Shown here piece by piece: positions 37,195 through 61,556 of a stretch of 64,000 nt of DNA. The notes under the pieces are model-generated. The model worked only from the letters and a program-made list of their open reading frames with translations, was not told the origin of the DNA and did no database searches. The position numbers and the translations under genes were made by a program. Position 1 is the stretch's first letter. Every line of letters begins with the position of its first letter. Source of the stretch: Amoebidium appalachense (taxonomy: Eukaryota; Ichthyosporea). Location: contig CAVNZM010000006.1 of the NCBI GenBank assembly GCA_963693365.1, forward strand, positions 2,976,001 to 3,040,000. Direction: 5' to 3'.

Positions 37195-37303
37195 AGAATG
37201 TGTTCTACAATGTACGAAGTACACACTCATACCGGACAACACAACGCAGAAGGCAAACCACACGAAAAGTATGCATAACAAGCAGAGCCCATCCTCCGAG
37301 GTA

Positions 37304-37304
<1 letters not shown>
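37149..37304 (+). repeat. (GA)n and short-form poly(G)-anchored repeat
   Basis: A poly(G) run (37111-37148) then about 20 GA units, then the repeat blocks ATGTACGAAGTACACACTC, CGGACAACACAACGCAGA and AGCAGAGCCCATCCTCCGAGG, then a second poly(G) tract from 37305. Confidence 0.75.
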
Positions 37305-37342
<38 letters not shown>

Positions 37343-37374
37343 CCATTTGGCTTATTTATCACCCGTCACCCGCT

Positions 37375-39265
37375 CTATCCTAGCAATCCATTCAAATCTT
37401 CCTCGCCATTAGCGCACAGTGTGAAGTGGCATCTCCCCTCGCATCCCCTCAACGCTTTCATGTCCTCCAACTGTGGACACAAACATATGTACACCCTTCG
37501 CATATTTGGCAACCCTCCGGCTGGAACGGGGCCTAGGGAGTGCACATCGCGGCACGTCTGCATGTGTAGACGTTCCAAATGGGGATACTGTGATAGGTCA
37601 AGTACGGAGTGACCGGGAAAATCAATGTGGCCCAAACTCAAAGACTCGAGTGCGCCTAGTTTCCTCATTACGTGCCCCGGCCAATTGACAAAACTAAAAA
37701 CCACGTGTGTGAGTGTGTTCCTGGACCTTTCTAGAAACGCCATGTTTCCCGGATCGTAACGATCGACGGCTGCTTCGTCGAAACCATCTTCGTCATCGTC
37801 ATCAAGTATTACTCTGGCGCCCACACAAACACTTTCCAGGCGAGCAGTGCGTACTCGTGGAAAAGGTCCCTTGTTCAGCTTACAATCTAAACGGGTGAGC
37901 TCGGGACTTGTAAGCATAACATCAGCACTACATGCTGAAAGTGTTGCGCTTTTCAAACGTGGGAGTGGTGGGATGTTGGTTATCGAAACATCGACAGAAA
38001 CCTTCAGATGCTCAAGGTCTCGGCAATATTTCATCAGGGAAAAGTCGACGTTATGATCCTCATTCCCCCCGCGCGCCGAGAACTCAAACCGCTTCAGCGC
38101 ACGGCACGTTTTTAGGAATTCCGGACAGTATGTAAAGTCGTTGTCTGGATCCGTTTCATCATCGGTAAACTCAAAATTCACCACCAAGGTTTGCACGTTA
38201 GGCATCAAACTCAAAAACACTTTGAAGTTTCGGTCATGGATGCGTTCGCCATAATTGTAGTGGAAGTCAGTGATGTTTTTGTTGAGCTCGCTATTCTTGA
38301 AAAACGCAGGAATCTTGCAGTTCTTAAGCTCCAAGCGGGTCATGTTGCAGCAAGCCTCGAATGCCACAAACACAAAACGTGAGCTTCTGTCATGGCAGTG
38401 CGACTTTGGAAAATCCAGGGAAACACTTTTGAGAGTAGGTGCCAATGCTGAAATCAAGGCCGTAAAAACGAGAAACGTATCTGTGGACCGTGCGTTGGTC
38501 TCCCCCTCAATATGGAATCGGAAATCCTGTACCGTTTTTAACATAGAGACGTGATTAACCACGGCATCCTTGTACTCGCTATGTGTTTGTGCTTTGTCCA
38601 AGTTAGAGTAAACGGTCGTAAAGTGCAAACGTGTTATTGACTTGCCCCATTTCTGTATGCACCGTATCAAATCGCTGGGGCTGCCACGACCAATCCGTCC
38701 CCCAGGAACAACGCTCAAACGTAGAGTGAGGCCCGACGCACCGGGAACTATCGAGTTGAGTTTCCGGCACGTCAGAGTGAGCTTGCAGCGACTGGAGTAT
38801 GGAAGGTGGGAGGTGATGCGTTGGATGAGCTCTGGTGGAAGAAGCAGCAGGGGGTACCCTGTGAGTGTGGTGGCTGGTCAGCAGAACGAAGTGATCGGTT
38901 AGTTTGGGGCCCTCTTTGTGGACAAAATATACGGTACGTGTTTATATAAACAGACCGTGCCCTGGTTATTCTAAAGTCTTTCAATAACTCATGGTTCTCT
39001 CCTGCTCTCGGCCTCTGGCCTATTTAAGTGTGCCGACAGATGAAACGCAAAAGAGGGAGGCACGGAGACACTAAAAGCTGAAGAGGTGGAGATAAATCGA
39101 AAAAAAAAAAATGGGGTGGGGAAGGGATGGATCAAAAAACAGGGAGAAAGCAAAACAGAGAGGCTGAGGCACACACAGAAGAAACAAACATGCCCGGGCC
39201 ATACCTATCTCGCTTGGATCAACCCCTGCCGGCAACACCTGCTTCTGCTTCTTTTTCTTTCCCAT
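37375..39265 (-). CDS. F-box/leucine-rich repeat protein, intact copy
   Basis: Probable substrate adaptor of an SCF ubiquitin ligase; the F-box binds Skp1. Two exons: 39265-39205 and 38858-37375, joining in phase to give 514 residues. Exon 1 encodes MGKKKKQKQVLPAGVDPSEI, a basic tail. Exon 2 opens with an F-box (residues about 22-60: LLLLPPELIQRITSHL, CRKLNSIVPG). The rest is Leu-rich with irregular LRR-like segments (LKTVQDFRFH, APTLKSVSLDF, NMTRLELKNC, LEHLKVSVDVSI, LGALESLSLGHIDF). An acidic patch (DDDDEDGFDEA) lies near the middle. The C-terminal end reads NGEEDLNGLLG. The target is unknown. A decayed paralogue lies 4.7 kb away on the same strand. The LRR part does not fit a strict consensus, so the exact superhelix class is unsure. 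Confidence 0.8.
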
Positions 39266-39270
39266 CCTCA

Positions 39271-40130
39271 AACTCCCGCTGCAAGGTTCCCCCTAACTTT
39301 TACCAAACTGAGTCGTGAACTTGTGATTTGACTGCGCAGAGGCCGTGACCGGGGCTTGAAACTCCACAGGGCTATAAAAGTCATCGAAGTCACAGGAGCT
39401 GCATCTGGCTATGATGCAAAACCGGTGCGCATGCACGTGTATATCGACAAATGATTCAATATCCTATGTCCTACGCTTGTACGCGTTTTATCTCCACATA
39501 TAACTTGTATGTTGTAACGTCGTTTTCTACATGTGTATGTTGTTGGGTGGAAGCACTGTTGGCCTTGGTGCCGACACACCATCACAGCTCACCTACCCCA
39601 CGTCGATGATAATCATGCATATATGATCAACACATCCCCCCCCTTCCCCCCCCCCCCCCCCCCCCCCGAATAGGTCCCCGCTATTAGTTTTTATAATGTA
39701 GTCAGTATGTGCGGCAGACCGGCCTTCAGGCATGTACAGTATACCTACTTCATTTTATTGGTATATAAAAATATATTCACATGACACTGTAACGGTTTTG
39801 TTTTTTGGCCTATTAAAACGGTAATTTGCATGAGCGCCTACTGCGAGTCATTGAGTTACTGTACGTAAATACAATTGTTCAGCCTCTTGAATATATATAG
39901 GACACATAGAGCTACATGGCATACAGCAGCTATCAAATGGCACACAAACATCGTATTATTTGAGAGTCTGGCACGTGCTTACGTAAAAATGTCACTCATT
40001 ACAACAGGAACCGTGTATATACCTGCTGTTTTTGAACCTTTGTTTTTAGAAAAATCGACCGATAATCATTCCCAATAACGCAACAGCACGAAGAAGCATT
40101 CGCGCAACCCAACCCACCTTTCGCATGCGC

Positions 40131-40186
<56 letters not shown>

Positions 40187-40250
40187 AAAAAAGAAAGAAA
40201 ATAAAAAAGAAAAGAAAAGAAAAGAAAAAGAAAAACCCTATCTACCAACA
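39271..40250. other. Spacer with poly(C) tracts
   Basis: No gene recognised. It contains a C run at 39646-39667 and a C(44)A(15) junction at 40133-40191 followed by A-rich (AAAAG)n. The end of the PTPA gene lies just beyond. Confidence 0.6.
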
Positions 40251-50955
<10,705 letters not shown>

Positions 50956-52712
50956 TCTTGGAGCTTTCTCTCGTACCTCGTACCTCTCTCTCGCTCTCTC
51001 TCCCTCTCTCTCTCGCTGTCTCTCGTGCTCTGTCTCGTACAGTAGTTTCGAACGCTTACCGGACTTGTTCGTCTGCGTGGGGGCAGGGTGCCGCAGGAAT
51101 GTACGTTGTACAGTCATGCGAATATACGATTGGGTCACAGTCGAGGGGGGCAAAGCGATTATCACTTCACTGAATCACGTGCGCCTCCCGGCTTGGTGAC
51201 GTCGGAAAGATTACAGATGACACGAACTGCACATATATGTACATACGCATACAGTCTGGCTTAAAAGGTTACAAGGCACGTGTATTTATCTGTCGGAATA
51301 TGGAGGCAGTTAACTACCTGTATAATTTAGTTATCCTCGGGCAAAAAGCCAGGGCACTACAGCCGCTGAGTCAGGTTGCAGCGCCCTAGCTAGGCCTGTG
51401 CACGTGTGACTGCTGATCGGGGATATCGATGGCTTGCGCGACATACCGTAGTCGGAATTAGAACACGTTGAGAAACGCATTAAAGTATTAATGTGTGTCG
51501 CACGCAAGGAAATTAGAGACTATTGATACTTTTGCCTTTAGCCTTATGGTTATTTCAGGGCAGCCTTTTTTGACGATGTACATGTAGGCTATTGAATTTG
51601 TACGTGCACCCGTGTTGAGATGGTGCCCTTGCATCACTTTCGTCAGCATCTTTCACAACCAATCATAGTCCAGATGAACAATACCAAATCTAGATCTATA
51701 TATCTGGTGCTTTTTCATTCGCCGACGAGGAGTGAGTGGAATCCAGTGTGGATGCTTTCTTATCCAATCGTTCGTAATTGCCTTCTCCCTATACACGCGT
51801 GATCACTGAAGAATCTAAAATAAATATCTGTTTTATTATATTGAAAATTTATTCCCGGACAGGCTTGAAGCTTCGTAGGCTAGTAGCCTCCGTTTCGAAT
51901 GATGATCCGTCTGACACCGTTGCTTATCCTCTCTAGAATATAACATTGAGAGCTTTACTACAATTATGCTACGTACATAGTCAAGGTGATACCGGATCTT
52001 CCGTAAACTACAAATCGATTACAATACATACTTGGCAATGTTTGGTTTGGTTTTTGGAGTCTCGAGATATACAAAAATGCAGAAAGTTCGCCCATCTGAT
52101 CTAGGGGGCTGTGTGTTTCCAACGGTTACGTATACGGTCACCGTATCAACTCGTCGCCCACTGCGGTCACACCGTGATAGTGCACAAAGCTGCCACTGTG
52201 TCAATATGTGATGTAGAAATAGGCTTAAAGTTTTTCCCGTTGAAAGTATTAGACCTGTTATATAGCAAGTTACTTATGCATTGTTATGTCGTTTTGAGAT
52301 CAATAAGACTGCATGTTGTGGCAGCACTTTGGCAGATAGAAGACATAGTCACTGATGATCAAGGGCGCAACGAGCTGCAGTTGGCCTCACACAAAGATCC
52401 CAGGAACATAGGCACAGAATTTTGTACGCATATATAGGCGAGCAATTAACTTAACAGATTCTTTCTGGTTTGATTCTGCTATATATTGTTCCGTTCTCAA
52501 CCTCGCTTGAGGGAAAGCTGGAACGTCGTCGTGATTGTTGACACGTTGCTCTCTATAGCTACCGTATGCTACTTTTGTGTTGACAATTTACTCAACAAAG
52601 CGGAGGGCACCGGTTCATGTAGTAGTTCCCGCATTTTTAGGCATTTTTCGGTGCTCATTTCCTTTAACTCCGTTTGTTTTTAGTTATGCATCCAAACAGA
52701 AACACATCATAA
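50956..52712. other. Divergent intergenic region between PTPA and the GT8 gene
   Basis: Mostly unique sequence with few simple repeats. It must contain the promoters of both flanking genes, which are transcribed away from each other. A CTCTCTCGCT-type pyrimidine tract lies at 50987-51032 in the probable PTPA 5' UTR. No further gene recognised. Confidence 0.6.
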
Positions 52713-56405
<3,693 letters not shown>

Positions 56406-56762
56406 CGATTCAGTGCGAGTTATATGTGGGACAGTTATTTCCGTTCGGAAAGAAGCCAGTTGGTTGCACTACTTGACATATTTCTAAGGTCTGAATTTTG
56501 GTGAAATTTGATGAAGGTGAATGAAACGGGGGGTTGGGTTCATGCATGGAGATGTTCTTTGATATATCTTTTCTGTATATACATAAACTTGTACATTCAT
56601 GATCAGGCAGTACCAGGCATCAGTTGGGTTGGGGACTCAGTGACGTGACCCACACCCTGAATCACATCTATAGTGGACCATGTACATATCGATGCATGTA
56701 GGCATAGCGAATAACAGGCTTAGATCTAGTCTGACATTTGAAGCCGTCTTGTTTTCTTTAAG

Positions 56763-56768
56763 AATAAA
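56763..56768 (+). terminator. Possible polyadenylation signal of the GT8 gene
   Basis: AATAAA about 358 bp after the GT8 stop codon; another AATAAA at 56883-56888. Motif match only. Confidence 0.4.
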
Positions 56769-56958
56769 GCTCGATCCTTTTATTGTACGAGAGATTTACA
56801 GACTATTCTTTTATTCTTTGTCTGGGGTTAACTTCTGCAACATACACAAGTTCGTTCACCGTCAGTTAATGCATATGTGAGTAATAAAATGAATTAAAGG
56901 CCGAAGCCACCTGCAAAACCCATATAACTGTATGCATAGCATGTGAGGCTGCTCAGAT

Positions 56959-57138
56959 ACCAAGGCCTCCTATATACTACACTAACAAGGCCTCCTACAT
57001 ACCAACATGTATATAGGAGGCCTTGTCAGATACACATCTTCTGATAACCTGGCAATCGCCGCTGAGACATGCATATGTACATATGTGTATGTACCAAGGC
57101 CTCCTAATACTAACTGTTAGTATATAGGAGGCCTTGGT
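56959..57138. repeat. Palindromic cluster of an 18-bp motif
   Basis: ACCAAGGCCTCCTATATAC and close variants occur three times forward (56959, 56985, 57093) and twice inverted (57009, 57120). Forward and inverted copies pair into two hairpins. The motif contains the self-complementary AGGCCT. It lies between the convergent GT8 and NF-YA genes. Confidence 0.85.
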
Positions 57139-57188
57139 ATGTTCATACCGGACCCAAGGTTTTGGCAGGATCCTGGCCGGCTCACACA

Positions 57189-57358
57189 CTCACACGTACT
57201 GGCGGTGTGCAAGCGCTGCGATGAACTTTGCTCCGATTTTTCCTTACACTCTCGCGACCGCGTGCATGCTTTCTGTCGCGGCGCCTCGACGGTTCGATAG
57301 AGTCCAGTGTTCGCTGAGTGTGTAAGGAAAAATAAGGAGCCATCTCAGTAGGTGGCAG
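57189..57358. repeat. Hairpin-bearing direct repeat, copy 1
   Basis: About 170 bp starting CTCACACGTACTGGCGGTGT and ending ATCTCAGTAGGTGGCAG. Inside, TTTTTCCTTACAC and GTGTAAGGAAAAA form inverted arms about 70 bp apart, and GTCGCGG with TCGCGACC form a smaller inner match. Copy 2 is at 57538-57720. Confidence 0.85.
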
Positions 57359-57537
57359 GCTCACACACGAACACGGCTTGTTCTGCTCACTATCAGGCCG
57401 TTCCCCTCTCTTGATCAAAGTCTTGCCTCGACTTGTAGGGGCTTACCTACAGTGATACCAGACTGCTGCTCAAGAGGCACCGTGGCCACGAGCATTTTAC
57501 ATATACTCTGGGCTTGTGAAGATAGTTGACACAAAAG

Positions 57538-57720
57538 CTCACACGTACTGACGGTGTGCACGCGCTGCGATGAACTTTACGTTCTGCAAACGATTTTTCC
57601 TTACACTATCGCGACCGCGTGCATGCTTTCACGGCTGTCGCGGCGCCTCGACGGTTCGATAGAGTCCAGTGTTCGCTGAATGTGTAAGGAAAAATAAGGA
57701 GCCATCTCAGTAGGTGGCAG
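57538..57720. repeat. Hairpin-bearing direct repeat, copy 2
   Basis: Same arrangement as 57189-57358 with a few substitutions and two small insertions (ACGTTCTGCAAA and an ACGGC). Confidence 0.85.
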
Positions 57721-57944
57721 ACACAAAAGCGTGCTTCACACACTTGCAAAGCCGTGTCGAACTATAAATGTTTTCATAGAATAAATAAACAGTAGGATTA
57801 TACGAAAGAGGTTGGCTCCTCGACCCATCCAGTCACAACTTGAAGTCTAACAAGGAAAAGGCATGCTCTACAGGGCACATGCTGTAGCTAGTAAGCACGC
57901 AAACGTGGAGAACACGACCGTGTTGGAGCAAAAAAGGCATGTCT

Positions 57945-57950
57945 TTTATT
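57945..57950 (-). terminator. Possible polyadenylation signal of NF-YA
   Basis: Minus strand AATAAA about 291 nt after the NF-YA stop codon. Confidence 0.45.
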
Positions 57951-58240
57951 CAACTTTTCCTTGTTGTGCACCAGCAACCAGGCTGGTTCCCCTCCCTACC
58001 CACTAATTCATATGTTCAAATACACTACGAGAGCCCTATCCATCTATGCAGACATGCACTGACTCGACAGGAAAGCATTATACCCACACTGGAAGGTACT
58101 GCACTACATTCAGAAGACTCAAAACACCGACGCACTATGTTCAACAACACCATGCATACGGGCGGGCCCTAACGAGAAAAACCGGTCTATGTAGGCACAG
58201 GCGGCCACATGACCAACTTGCACCATCCTGCGTTCATGTT

Positions 58241-59718
58241 TTAGCGGGGGCCACCATATGCGTTCTGTTGTTGGGCTAGCTGCTGCAGTTCGCTCTTCTT
58301 GAGGAACTTGCCACCAGGGCCACGGGGTCTGCGCATAGCGTGCTTATGGCGGGACTCGTGCAGGTAGCCCTGAATGAGAGGAAAGGAGTCAGGACCATAG
58401 AAACAGAAGTCTGAACACACATCCACAAGCACACGAAAAGTCCTCCAAACACGTTTACCTAAGCAACGCAGGAACAGCTGTCTAACAGACGTCTACAAGC
58501 ACACATTTCTCACTGTAACTGACCACTCATTCAATCAGCTAAGCTAACCAAAAAAGGCAAAAAAAAAAAAAAAAAAGGTTGCTGAGAATATGTACCTTCT
58601 TGGTGCGCTGCAGGCGGAACTTGGCCTCGAGCTTGGCCCGGGCCTCTCTGCGCTTGAGAATGCGGTGGTATTGCTTGGCGTTCACGTACATGGGCTCCTC
58701 GTCACCTCCCTCGAGAGGCATCTGGTAGGGCGTAGTACCATAGGCCATCTGTTGCAAAAAATACCGTTAGAAGGTTGCAGACAAGAACGTGGACACACAA
58801 CCGACAAGGTTCGCAGCTTGGAAAAGACCAGTGCATGCTGAGCTATTTTTTCTTCTCGAGACAATTACGCAGAAAGGGTTACACACCTGCTGGGCCTGCA
58901 TCTGCTGCCATGCTTGCATCTGCTGCTGCAGAGCGTTGGGGTCTGCTTGCTGGGCGGAGGCCGCAGCATACTGGGCGTACTGAGCAGGGTCGTAGTAGCC
59001 GTACGCCTGCTGCAGAAAGAAGAAGGCTGTAAGTAAAAGAAAGAGGGGGGAAAAAACTCCATGAACAAAGAGAATAGGAACGGGGACCTCAAGTCACGGA
59101 GAGGGAAAGTCAAAACCTTCGAAAAGGAAGGTTCCAAAGTGCCTGAACAAGGAAGAAGCAAAGGCTGTTAAAAAAGCGCCCTCCATTAGGCAAAAACGGC
59201 CAAGGAAAAGAAAAAAGGGCCCGAGTGATTAAAACAAGAGCAGAAGGCTGCCACTGTAAAAGGTTGGCGCAACCAGAGAATATACAATTTTCACTATTAT
59301 TGCTGAGAAAAGAAAGGCAACAACAATACTCCCAACACTATCATCAGGTTCTTTACACTATGTACTTACGTTCCTCTAGCCAGTGAACAAGCACGCTTTT
59401 TGTTGCACAGTAGACCAAATCTTTTCGTAACCTGCTTTCGGTTTTATACTCTCACTCCATACTGTGCAGCAAAAAAGAAAATAAACGACTTCTTCGGAGC
59501 AGAAAGTTAAACCACTTTTGAGGCATGAAGTGAAAGCATGCTCTTTCACCAGCAAACCCAACAAGTAAAGTTTTTCGCTTCGAACCTTTCACTGCACACG
59601 CTTCCACTTCTCCGCTAGAGCTACACTCCTTCCCCGCTTACCCGTTGAGAAAGAAGGAGTCAAAAAAGACAAACGTAAACAGAGGAAAACGTACCGGTTG
59701 GCCAACGGTCGAAGCCAT
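58241..59718 (-). CDS. NFYA: NF-YA / HAP2 CCAAT-binding transcription factor subunit
   Basis: Sequence-specific subunit of the NF-Y trimer: it joins the NF-YB/NF-YC histone-fold pair and reads CCAAT boxes. Four exons in phase: 59718-59695, 59009-58887, 58748-58596 and 58369-58241, giving 142 residues. Exon 1 encodes MASTVGQP. Exon 2 is Gln/Ala-rich ([14 protein letters not shown]). Exon 3 carries the subunit-interaction helix [20 protein letters not shown] with linker [15 protein letters not shown]. Exon 4 carries the DNA-binding helix [20 protein letters not shown], with the His/Arg residues of the family. It is far shorter than vertebrate NF-YA (about 350) because the Gln-rich activation region is reduced. 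Splice sites are standard (GTACGT, GTGTGT, GTACAT donors). Upstream DNA has a cluster of CCAAT boxes. Confidence 0.93.
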
Positions 59719-59960
59719 GTTTGGTTGGAAGACTAACAGCAAATGAGAAGAGAGGACGTTTGTGAATGGCTGGGGCTTGCTGTGTTGCGGTTGGACTGGG
59801 CCTTTGTCTGACGCAACCACGTTTTGTGCTAATGGCTGGAAGGGGCCAACCCAGTGCGACCGTCAAAACAGGTTTGTGGTTTTTATAAGATGTGATTACA
59901 AATCAATTTAAAGTTTTAAAGTGCTGTTAGGGTACACATTAAATGTTTGACTTACTTTTG

Positions 59961-60363
59961 ATTGGTTTAGCGGATACCTATAAATAAGTTGAGGTGGCAT
60001 TACCATAAATGATGGTTTGATCGGATTGGTTATTGTCCAATCGTTGAACGCTATAAGAAATAGCCAATAAAGGAGGGTAACGGAAAATGGACATACCATC
60101 CAAGTTGCATATATGATCTGGATGATCGTCAGAATTCCTTTAATAGTATGACAATAGAACCCAAAAAGCAATATTCTAATCATCTATAATGTTTTAATAT
60201 TACAAAGCACATTTTTGTCATGTTGTCAACCAAAAAAAGAATTAAACTTTGTGTAGCGAGAGCGATCTAAACTCTATCAGTAAATCAGGGAGGCAATGCT
60301 TTGCCCCACTCCTGCAGGAAAACAATGTTCCACAGATTTCGAGGCTCAGGGCCAAATGCCAAT
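59961..60363. promoter_or_regulatory. Cluster of five CCAAT boxes upstream of NF-YA
   Basis: ATTGG at 59961-59965 and 60025-60029, CCAAT at 60037-60041, 60064-60068 and 60359-60363. These are 240 to 645 bp upstream of the NF-YA start codon. They match the core site bound by NF-Y itself, so autoregulation is plausible (inference). Confidence 0.55.
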
Positions 60364-61556
60364 GGGGAGCAACGGACCAACGGTCGAACCAAACTCCCGT
60401 TTTTTGTGCTTTTGGTTTGTGTGTAGTGAAGTCCGTGGCAATAAACAGTGCTAATCCCCAGTGCAAGCTGGCTTTGGTTTCCCGTCTGTTGTGGGGAGTT
60501 GACCGTATACTAAGTAAGCACTTCCATGAAATTCAAATTTACCAATACTCGTGCGTGAGGGCAACGGAATGCTGCCCCGTGCACAAGAAGCTTGTTCCAC
60601 GATTGCTGTGACAAAGATAATGTAACATGACACTCACTATTGTTGGGCGTTTTTTGGCTAAAAGGATGTATTTATACGTGCTCCACCATTCTAATCCTCA
60701 TAAAATTGTCAGCTAACCCCTCCCCGTCCCTCCCTCCTCCCCCTCTACGCCCACCTCCCTGGGTTAGTTTCCCCTCCGGTTGACATGCGCAACGTTTCTA
60801 CCGCAAGAAACCTGGATAGCGAATAGTTCCTTGCTCTCGAGCGTATCTCGTTTTTTCCCATGGTGCCTTTAATTGCCCCCTGCTCCCTTTCTTCCCGTTC
60901 TCTTATCCATCGACGTGCTATCTTACAACTCTTTGAAACCCTCACCTCGTCCCCACTGCTCTCCGTCTAGATCGGTCTCCCTACCTGCCCCACGAATGCA
61001 GCAACAAAGCTTGCACGTGTGCAACGTGTGCTCGTATTGAAGAGAGCTTTTTTCGTGTAGGTTTACTTACCACTGGTGCGCGGATTCGCTTTGCGAGAAG
61101 GCGGTGCCAAGCTAGCGTTGCCTACATATAAAGCACATGTCCTGGGGGCCTTTGGATGTATTTAGCAATCTCGCTTTACACGGCCGGGCTATCTTATTTC
61201 GTCGATCCTCTGTAGCCTATAAGCTTCAGATATTCTCTGTATGCTTACTGGTGAACCCTCGAAAACAACAACAGCGACTTGACTTGTTTAATCTACTTGA
61301 TAAAAAAAACACTTAGCTAAAGCAGCACAACGGTGTGTATTAGCAGGAGTGAAAACACAAACAGGAAAAGGACAGTTCTTCGCATATATGATGCTCACCA
61401 ATTACCTACACCTGCCTGTCTACTAGACTTACATGCCCTAAACCTTCCCCCCCCCCCCCCCCCCCCTCCCCTTATTCCCTCCCTCCCCCTCCCACCCTGC
61501 CCTCTCACCCCCAACACACACACACGTAAGCCTCGCAACAATGTGTGCCCGACCTC
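60364..61556. other. Intergenic region between NF-YA and the DNA glycosylase
   Basis: No gene recognised; an ORF of 120 codons (60249-60611, plus) resembles nothing I know. A poly(C) run lies at 61447-61466. Confidence 0.6.

Larger units (their letters stand above)
36130..39270. repeat. Segmental duplication, copy B
   Basis: Shares with 31780-34600 the strings GTAATATCACC, TCTGTGGGGGCACACACAAA, the GT/poly(G) region, the F-box/LRR gene and its first exon. Start points of the matching exons are about 4.7 kb apart. Confidence 0.8.

Noticed and set aside
57240-57335. Possible tRNA or 5S-like gene because of the GGTTCGA string
   Set aside because: No matching acceptor stem, anticodon arm or A box could be traced; kept only as a repeat with an inverted arm.
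60249-60611. 120-codon ORF upstream of NF-YA
   Set aside because: No recognisable family, and it overlaps a CCAAT box in the probable promoter; length is compatible with chance.
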